Source: an uncultured Lachnospiraceae bacterium
GTDB taxonomy: Bacteria > Bacillota > Clostridia > Lachnospirales > Lachnospiraceae
DNA length: 64,000 bases
NCBI GenBank assembly: GCA_902476265.1
Contig: CABSCP010000018.1
Span: 12,921 to 76,920, forward strand
Direction: 5' to 3'
The notes under the pieces are model-generated. The model did no database searches. It saw only the letters and a program-made list of their open reading frames with translations, and was not told the DNA's origin. The number at the start of each line of letters is the position of its first letter. The stretch's first letter is position 1. Below are positions 59,938 to 64,000 of the stretch, piece after piece. The position numbers and the translations under genes were made by a program.

Positions 59938-60836
59938 TTTTTCACATCCTCCGTAAAGTGATAATCATATGCCTCTTCCACAATTTCAAATCCCACTTTT
60001 TGATAAACCCGGTTGGAAACAGGATTCTTCTTATCTACATAAAGGGTGGCATACGAATATCCGTCCTTCATGAATTCTTCACAGGCCTTGTAAACAAGTG
60101 TCTGCGCATAGCCTTTTCCCCGATATGCGGGAAGCGTATAGACCTGATTGATGCCGAAACCGTATTTTAACTCCCGGCACCGTTTCACCATACATACCGG
60201 CGTATTGTCCGGCAGACACAACAGTCTTACCCTGTTCTCCGGCAGTTGATGTTTTTTAATGTCTTCCAGATACAGTTCCCGGTCACCTTCCGCCCCCAGC
60301 ACATCCTTTTCAAATGCCACACAGCCTTCCAAAAGCCATTGCATATCCCTGTCTTGTGCGCTGCGATAAATCCCCTCGCAAAGGGGAACCTCTTTTAACC
60401 TGCGACAGACCATGATATCCATGGACAGGTGTTTCACCGCAAGGCTTCCGTATTTTGTCAAAAAAGCCCTGCATACGGTTCCGTTTGCATGGATCCCTTT
60501 CAAAGGGATCCCTTCCTCTTTCAGATAGGCCGCCAGTTCTGCCGCCGCCTCTTCGATCTTTTCTTTCCGCGTTCGGATGGGAACAATCTTTCCGCCAGGC
60601 TCCTCTTGCTGCGGCAAAACACATCCCACCGTCAGGTTCCAGGGATGACAGTTGCCAAAGGTCAGAACCGGTTCGCCTGCAAGACACACCGTTCCGAAAA
60701 AGAAGTCCTGATCCGCCTTCCTGTCAGCATTGTTTCTGGCATTGACCAGAATATTCTGGAAGATGGCTTCCCGCGCAAGCATCGCGGATTCTGCTTCCTC
60801 TAAGAACGCTCTCCCACTCTCATAAACCGTTACCAT
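59934..60836 (-). CDS. GNAT-family N-acetyltransferase under attenuator control
   Basis: This 300-residue protein has a poorly conserved N-terminal half, possibly a degenerate acetyltransferase repeat. A typical C-terminal GNAT domain follows, with acetyl-CoA site GINQVYTLPAYRGKGYAQTLV near residues 228-248 and a final VDKKNPVSNRVYQKVGFEIVEEAYDY. It belongs to the group of long GNAT proteins of unknown substrate. The start ATG lies behind AAAGGAG, directly after the terminator T-run. Expression is therefore expected only when the terminator at 60851-60895 is prevented. Confidence 0.9.
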   Translation of the reverse strand: MVTVYESGRAFLEEAESAMLAREAIFQNILVNARNNADRKADQDFFFGTVCLAGEPVLTFGNCHPWNLTVGCVLPQQEEPGGKIVPIRTRKEKIEEAAAELAAYLKEEGIPLKGIHANGTVCRAFLTKYGSLAVKHLSMDIMVCRRLKEVPLCEGIYRSAQDRDMQWLLEGCVAFEKDVLGAEGDRELYLEDIKKHQLPENRVRLLCLPDNTPVCMVKRCRELKYGFGINQVYTLPAYRGKGYAQTLVYKACEEFMKDGYSYATLYVDKKNPVSNRVYQKVGFEIVEEAYDYHFTEDVKK

Positions 60837-60850
60837 TTTCTCTCCTTTCC

Positions 60851-60895
60851 CAAAACAAAAACCGTACCGGAAATCTCACTGTTTCCGATACGGTT
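60851..60895 (-). terminator. Attenuator terminator before the GNAT gene
   Basis: On the minus strand a 14-bp stem (AACCGTATCGGAAA against TTTCCGGTACGGTT, with one U-G wobble) and an 8-base loop are followed by TTTGTTTT. The start codon of the GNAT gene comes 24 bases after the stem. A terminator this close upstream of a gene marks regulated read-through. Confidence 0.88.
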
Positions 60896-60935
60896 CATAA
60901 ACGATTCTCTATCAAAAAGAATGGCTTTACGGATG

Positions 60936-60948
60936 CGTACAGAAACAG
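60936..60948 (-). promoter_or_regulatory. Antiterminator arm
   Basis: The minus strand reads CTGTTTCTGTACG. It is complementary to the 5' arm of the terminator with its flank (CGTATCGGAAACAG), with one bulge and one G-U pair. Pairing of the two would break the terminator stem. The arm lies about 39 nt after the leader-peptide stop. Confidence 0.65.
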
Positions 60949-60986
60949 AAGACCCTTCAACTGCATCTGTGCGCGTTTCGCATTTT

Positions 60987-61064
60987 TCAGATACAGGTGC
61001 TGCGTCCAAACATCATCTGAGGCATCGCCATAACCATTGTAGCACTATTCCGTAACATGACCAT
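60987..61064 (-). CDS. Methionine-rich 25-residue leader peptide
   Basis: The peptide starts MVMLRNSATM, continues VMAMPQMMFG and ends RSTCI. Seven of 25 residues are methionine. The start codon lies six bases after GGAAAGG, and the transcript start is about 20 nt upstream. The peptide is presumably made only to let a translating ribosome sense a condition: stalling by an antibiotic, or lack of an amino acid or charged initiator/elongator Met-tRNA. Short Met-rich leaders are known before tetracycline resistance genes such as tet(M), which makes a drug-sensing role reasonable but unproven. Confidence 0.7.
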   Translation of the reverse strand: MVMLRNSATMVMAMPQMMFGRSTCI

Positions 61065-61090
61065 TCATTTCCTTTCCGTTATTTTCGTTT

Positions 61091-61119
61091 ACTATAACAC
61101 CGATTCAGGCCGGATGCAA
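61091..61119 (-). promoter_or_regulatory. Promoter of the attenuated GNAT operon
   Basis: Minus-strand TTGCAT (61114-61119) and TATAGT (61091-61096) are 17 bp apart. It lies right after the Mrp stop codon and reads through the leader towards 60836. Confidence 0.85.
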
Positions 61120-61154
61120 GTACTTTTTCAAAAAAATGTCCGTGCCAGGCAGAC

Positions 61155-62006
61155 TCAGTGTGACAGCCCTGTCTTTTGACCGATGGATTCGGCAAGTCCG
61201 TCCAGCCATTCTCCGCCGACCTCACCGATCCTGCCCAAATCACATGCCGATGCGAATTCGGGATTGATGGGAATCTGTGCCACAGTGTCGATTCCGTACG
61301 CTTCAGCCAGTTTTTCAATATGGCTGTCCCCAAAGATCCTGTGTTTCTCCTTACAGGACGGACATTCAAACCACGCCATATTTTCCACAATCCCCAATAC
61401 CGGAATATGCATCATCTCCGCCATTTTCACCGCTTTTTCAACGATCATTCCCACAAGCTCCTGGGGCGAAGTCACGATCACAATTCCGTCCACGGGCAGG
61501 GACTGAAATACCGTCAGCGCCACATCCCCGGTTCCGGGCGGCATATCCACAAACATATAGTCCACATCTTCCCAGATGACATCCGTCCAGAACTGTTTGA
61601 CCACCCCTGCAATAATGGGTCCTCTCCACACCACCGGATCCGTATCGTTTTCCAGCATCAGATTGATGGACATGAGCTGAATTCCCCGGTCCGTTTTTGC
61701 CGGAATGATTCCCTGCTCAACTCCGTATGCCTTCTCCGAGATGCCAAACATTCTGGGAATGGAAGGCCCGGTGATATCCGCGTCAAGAACAGCGGACCGG
61801 TACCCTTTTTTCTGCATAGCGGAGGCCAACAGAGAAGTGACCAGAGATTTTCCCACACCGCCTTTGCCGCTCACCACACCGATCACTTTTTTGATATGGG
61901 ACAGATCATTGGGCTTTTCCAAAAAGCTCTGCGGCTGTGTGCGCTGTGCGCAGTCACTGCCGCACTCACTGCAATTGTGCTGACAGGTTTCGCTGGTTTC
62001 ACTCAT
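61155..62006 (-). CDS. Mrp/NBP35-type iron-sulfur cluster carrier ATPase
   Basis: This 283-residue P-loop protein binds and transfers Fe-S clusters. The deviant Walker A motif VVSGKGGVGKS lies near residues 44-54. DADITGPSIPRMFG, the VDMPPGTGD motif and the CPSC cluster-binding pair in ECPSCKEKH follow. The first 22 residues have four cysteines (CQHNCSECGSDC), an N-terminal ferredoxin-like extension as in NBP35. It overlaps the DUF134-NifX gene by 4 bp, so the two form one operon for metal-cluster handling. Confidence 0.95.
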   Translation of the reverse strand: MSETSETCQHNCSECGSDCAQRTQPQSFLEKPNDLSHIKKVIGVVSGKGGVGKSLVTSLLASAMQKKGYRSAVLDADITGPSIPRMFGISEKAYGVEQGIIPAKTDRGIQLMSINLMLENDTDPVVWRGPIIAGVVKQFWTDVIWEDVDYMFVDMPPGTGDVALTVFQSLPVDGIVIVTSPQELVGMIVEKAVKMAEMMHIPVLGIVENMAWFECPSCKEKHRIFGDSHIEKLAEAYGIDTVAQIPINPEFASACDLGRIGEVGGEWLDGLAESIGQKTGLSH

Positions 62007-62797
62007 CTTCCGGCACCCCCGTTTCCCAAACAGCCATGTTTTTCTTCCCCACAGGTATGGCTGCCGCAGGAATGTCCATGCTCATGGTGGCTGCAGTGTA
62101 CATCCGGATCATAGCCAAGATTGCCTTCCAAAAGCGCTTTTACCGCTTCATCGGCATTGCCCGAGACACCGCCGAAAAGACGGATTCCCGCTTCTGCCAG
62201 CGCGGTCTGAGCGCCGCCCCCGATGCCCCCGCAGATCAGGGTATCCACCCCTAAATTCACAAGCAGTCCCGCCAGCGCGCCATGTCCGCTTCCCGTGGTT
62301 TCCACAACCCTGGAACCTGTCACAGCATTGTTCTCCACCTCATAAATCTTAAACTCCGCAGTATGCCCAAAATGCTGGAATATCTGCCCATTTTCATACG
62401 TCACTGCTACTCTCATTTTCGTTACTCCTTTTTGAATGATATCCGTATTTGACGGCTGCTGTAATATTTGTTTCCGGCAGTTCCTCTCACAGCACTGCCC
62501 CGGCGCTCCATCGCAAAGCCTGTAGTTGCCGCCTGTAATCTGCAGACGCTTTCCGTTTACAATGCAGTCGGCGATCTTGAAACGCGCCTTTTCATACATC
62601 TCGGTAATGGTAGTTCTGGAAACCTCCATCTGGCCTGCGCACTGTTCATGAGTTTTTTTCTCATAATCAATCAGGCGGAGCACCTCATACTCATCCACTG
62701 TGAGCATTACGGTTCCGCTTTCCGCTCCGGCACAGGGTGCAAAACTGTCATATACCGGCTCGAAACAAATTCTCCGGCATCGGCTGGGTCTTGCCAT
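62003..62797 (-). CDS. DUF134 DNA-binding domain fused to NifX/NifB-like cofactor-binding domain
   Basis: This 264-residue protein has an N-terminal DUF134 sigma-70 region 4-like HTH (MARPSRCRRICFEP, LTVDEYEVLRLIDYEKKTHEQCAGQMEVSRTTITEMYEKAR). A cysteine patch follows (CDGAPGQCCERNC). The dinitrogenase iron-molybdenum cofactor-like domain covers about 125-235 (MRVAVTYENGQIFQHFGHTAEFKIYEV, GVDTLICGGIGGGAQ). The tail is rich in His and Cys (CSHHEHGHSCGSHTCGEE) and suits metal binding. The start at 62797 lies behind GGAGG. It probably senses a metal cluster and regulates DNA. The palindrome overlapping its own transcription start suggests autoregulation. Confidence 0.9.
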   Translation of the reverse strand: MARPSRCRRICFEPVYDSFAPCAGAESGTVMLTVDEYEVLRLIDYEKKTHEQCAGQMEVSRTTITEMYEKARFKIADCIVNGKRLQITGGNYRLCDGAPGQCCERNCRKQILQQPSNTDIIQKGVTKMRVAVTYENGQIFQHFGHTAEFKIYEVENNAVTGSRVVETTGSGHGALAGLLVNLGVDTLICGGIGGGAQTALAEAGIRLFGGVSGNADEAVKALLEGNLGYDPDVHCSHHEHGHSCGSHTCGEEKHGCLGNGGAGR

Positions 62798-62815
62798 AGG
62801 TCCACCTCCATTTCC

Positions 62816-62825
62816 GACATATGTC
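62816..62825. promoter_or_regulatory. 10-bp palindrome at the transcription start
   Basis: GACATATGTC is perfectly symmetrical and begins about 10 bp downstream of the -10 element. It is a good position for a repressor operator. The DUF134-NifX protein encoded next is the obvious candidate binder. Confidence 0.45.
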
Positions 62826-62834
62826 AATAATCAT

Positions 62835-62863
62835 ATTATAAATCATAGCTTCTGAAAATACAA
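62835..62863 (-). promoter_or_regulatory. Promoter of the DUF134-NifX/Mrp operon
   Basis: Minus-strand TTGTAT (62858-62863) and TATAAT (62835-62840) are separated by 17 bp. Confidence 0.85.
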
Positions 62864-62905
62864 CGCTTTTTATCACAGAATTTTCAAGACTAACTTCCCT
62901 TCCTG

Positions 62906-63537
62906 TCAGCTATTTTTCAATGTTTCCTTCGTTACAAGACGATTTGTAATCTGAAAAGCTCTTTGCGTTGGATTTCCATTTCTGGCATCGAAACCGATGG
63001 GCAGCATATCCGGAGGAATGATTTTACCATATGCAATGTCGCAGAAATAATCATGATAAGAGATCTCCACATACATGATGCGGCATTTTTCTTCCTCCGT
63101 CAGAGCATAAAGAATTCCTCTGCCGTGTCCGGATGCAGAAAGAAGGGGATAATAAAAACCGGTGGCTCCGTTTACCATGTATCGGCTTTCCTGTAATGGG
63201 ATTCCACATTTTTCCACCCTTTCTCTCTCTTTTTTATAAGCTTCTTTTTCCAAAGTCAAATCCAGATATATGACATAGCTGGCGTCCCAATAATCCACAT
63301 ATTCATAGTGAAAATCATTGACCTGCGCGCCCTCCGGAATCTGCCTCGGAAAAATCCATTCATTCCTGCCGGGCGGCGTAAAAGGATTCCTTTTATCAGG
63401 TCACGCCTTTTTTGTTTTCTTTTTTGCTCTGCGATTTCAAGCGCTTTATGCACGCTCGCTTTCACCTGTTCTTCCACCGGAATCCCTGTCTTCTGTCTAG
63501 CCTCTCTGATCCGCTGCCCCAATTCCCCCACATCCAT
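62906..63537 (-). pseudogene. Frameshifted gene of unknown function
   Basis: From ATG 63537 (MDVGELGQRIREARQ, behind AGGAGG) the frame runs through a Lys/Arg-rich helix to RRDLIKGILL. It then leaves the natural sequence. The following frame carries NEWIFPRQIPEGAQ, VNDFHYEYVDYWDASY and a long well-formed C-terminal part ending TKETLKNS at 62906. One frame change between about 63350 and 63400, near a T5 run, restores about 210 codons. The product would be soluble, with a helical N-terminus. I do not recognise a family. A sequencing error cannot be excluded. Confidence 0.65.
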
Positions 63538-63594
63538 TTTTCGTCCTCCTGTTATCTGTTTTCCTGCTGTCAATGGGCCTGTATTCCCGGATTC

Positions 63595-63600
63595 ATTATA
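63595..63600 (-). promoter_or_regulatory. Extended -10 of the frameshifted gene
   Basis: The minus strand reads TGC followed by TATAAT, an extended -10, about 58 bp upstream of the start at 63537. The -35 is weak. Confidence 0.5.
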
Positions 63601-63735
63601 GCAAAACAGTCCAAAAAATGCGATCTACCAGAAGTAGAATCCCGTGTTAAGTACGAAAATGCATTTCTTTCAGACTGCAATCGTTACAGAATCACTATGT
63701 TACCGGCAATCCTTTGCAAAATGTTCTTGTTCCAA

Positions 63736-63927
63736 TCATATCCCATACTCCTGATACAGCTTTCTGCGGACTTTACTGTTCTCTGCCGCTCTGGCTGCAT
63801 CTGCTATCCTTCCATCCTGAAAAAGACGGCTGATCAGCTTTGCAAGCTTTGCCTCGCCTTCTCGTTTTCCTTCTCGTTTTCCTTCCATTCTTCCATCCAT
63901 TACCATATCCTCAATCGCTTTACACAT
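63736..63927 (-). pseudogene. C-terminal remnant of an Rpn-family nuclease/transposase-like protein
   Basis: This 63-codon reading starts MCKAIEDMVMDGRMEGKREG and carries Lys/Arg/Glu repeats, then the helix SRLFQDGRIADAARAA. This is the usual C-terminus of PD-(D/E)XK Rpn/transposase-like proteins, which are about 300 residues long. The upstream frame is closed by stops and no nuclease domain is present before the window end, so it looks like a remnant. It has a ribosome site (GGAAAGG), so a short product might still be made. Confidence 0.6.
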
Positions 63928-64000
63928 ATTTACCCCTTCCTTTCCCTACTACAATATATTTATGGTTAATATCCCTTACAGCCAGTAAGGAGTTATCCAT

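Larger units (their letters stand above)
60837..61086 (-). ncRNA. About 250-nt leader RNA with transcription attenuator
   Basis: This transcribed leader of the GNAT operon contains, in order, a promoter-proximal ribosome site and a 25-codon leader peptide (60987-61064). A region near 60961-60975 could pair with the antiterminator through GATGC/GCATC. The antiterminator arm is 60936-60948 and the terminator 60851-60895. The layout is that of ribosome-mediated attenuators. No known riboswitch core is recognised. The RNA ends are inferred from the promoter and the next start codon. Confidence 0.65.

Noticed and set aside
61043..61066. Seven-codon leader peptide (MNGHVTE) before the GNAT gene
   Set aside because: Its start is only two bases from GGAAAGG. 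The ATG two nucleotides into that frame has ideal spacing and opens the 25-codon Met-rich peptide instead.

Overview
The window is about 50% GC apart from two patches. It reads as chromosomal DNA of an anaerobic, probably endospore-forming member of the Lachnospiraceae/Clostridia. This rests on gene content and order that I recognise from that group: hisZ-dependent short HisG, a HisA-like/HisIE fusion, GerW and YlbJ-like sporulation proteins, the zapA-U32-FtsW/RodA-PBP run, Asp23/YloV next to rpmB, and strong AGGAGG ribosome sites with frequent GTG/TTG starts. No rRNA, tRNA, CRISPR array or intact insertion sequence was seen.

Layout. (1) 1-1761 is GC-rich and foreign-looking: a ParB-family gene with a structured non-coding region and three copies of a GGACA-N3-TGTC dyad, probably one end of an integrative conjugative element. 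(2) 1906-3071 holds a decayed membrane-protein gene, probably the sensor part of a histidine kinase, and a small membrane protein under a 31-bp palindrome. (3) 3134-8338 is a histidine operon, hisZ-hisG-hisD-hisB-hisIE, behind a consensus promoter. (4) 8363-15215 carries RNA-modification, repair and housekeeping enzymes (NUDIX, RecU, RluA-type, SDR, YgiQ, HAD, RsuA-type). (5) 15295-30568 is core: YlbJ-like, amidase, coaD, rsmD, a type IIA topoisomerase pair, recG, yloV/asp23, rpmB, and the gerW group. (6) 30634-41468 covers cell wall and division (PBP, FtsW/RodA, U32, ZapA), then a long operon ending in ruvA-ruvB. (7) 41627-44352 is degV plus an ABC-class ATPase. (8) 44339-54876 is a MacB-type ABC system with three successive adaptor proteins. 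A low-GC HAD gene, a 267-bp hairpin element and an OmpR-type two-component system lie beside it. (9) 54898-58554 is leuC-leuD with a divergent LysR gene and lgt. (10) 58582-61119 is a GNAT gene and a GNAT-methyltransferase fusion behind what looks like a complete peptide-controlled transcription attenuator. (11) 61155-62863 is an Mrp ATPase with a DUF134-NifX-like fusion. (12) 62906-63927 holds a frameshifted gene and a nuclease remnant.

How the parts may work together. The two-component system probably senses envelope stress or a toxic compound and controls the adaptor/ABC export operon. The attenuator at 60837-61119 encodes a methionine-rich 25-residue leader peptide, followed by an antiterminator and a terminator. 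That architecture is typical of antibiotic-inducible resistance genes, so the two acetyl/methyltransferase genes are candidate ribosome-stress or drug-modifying enzymes. I regard this unit, the multi-adaptor export operon with methionine-rich segments, and the ParB-linked dyads as the most interesting parts of the window.
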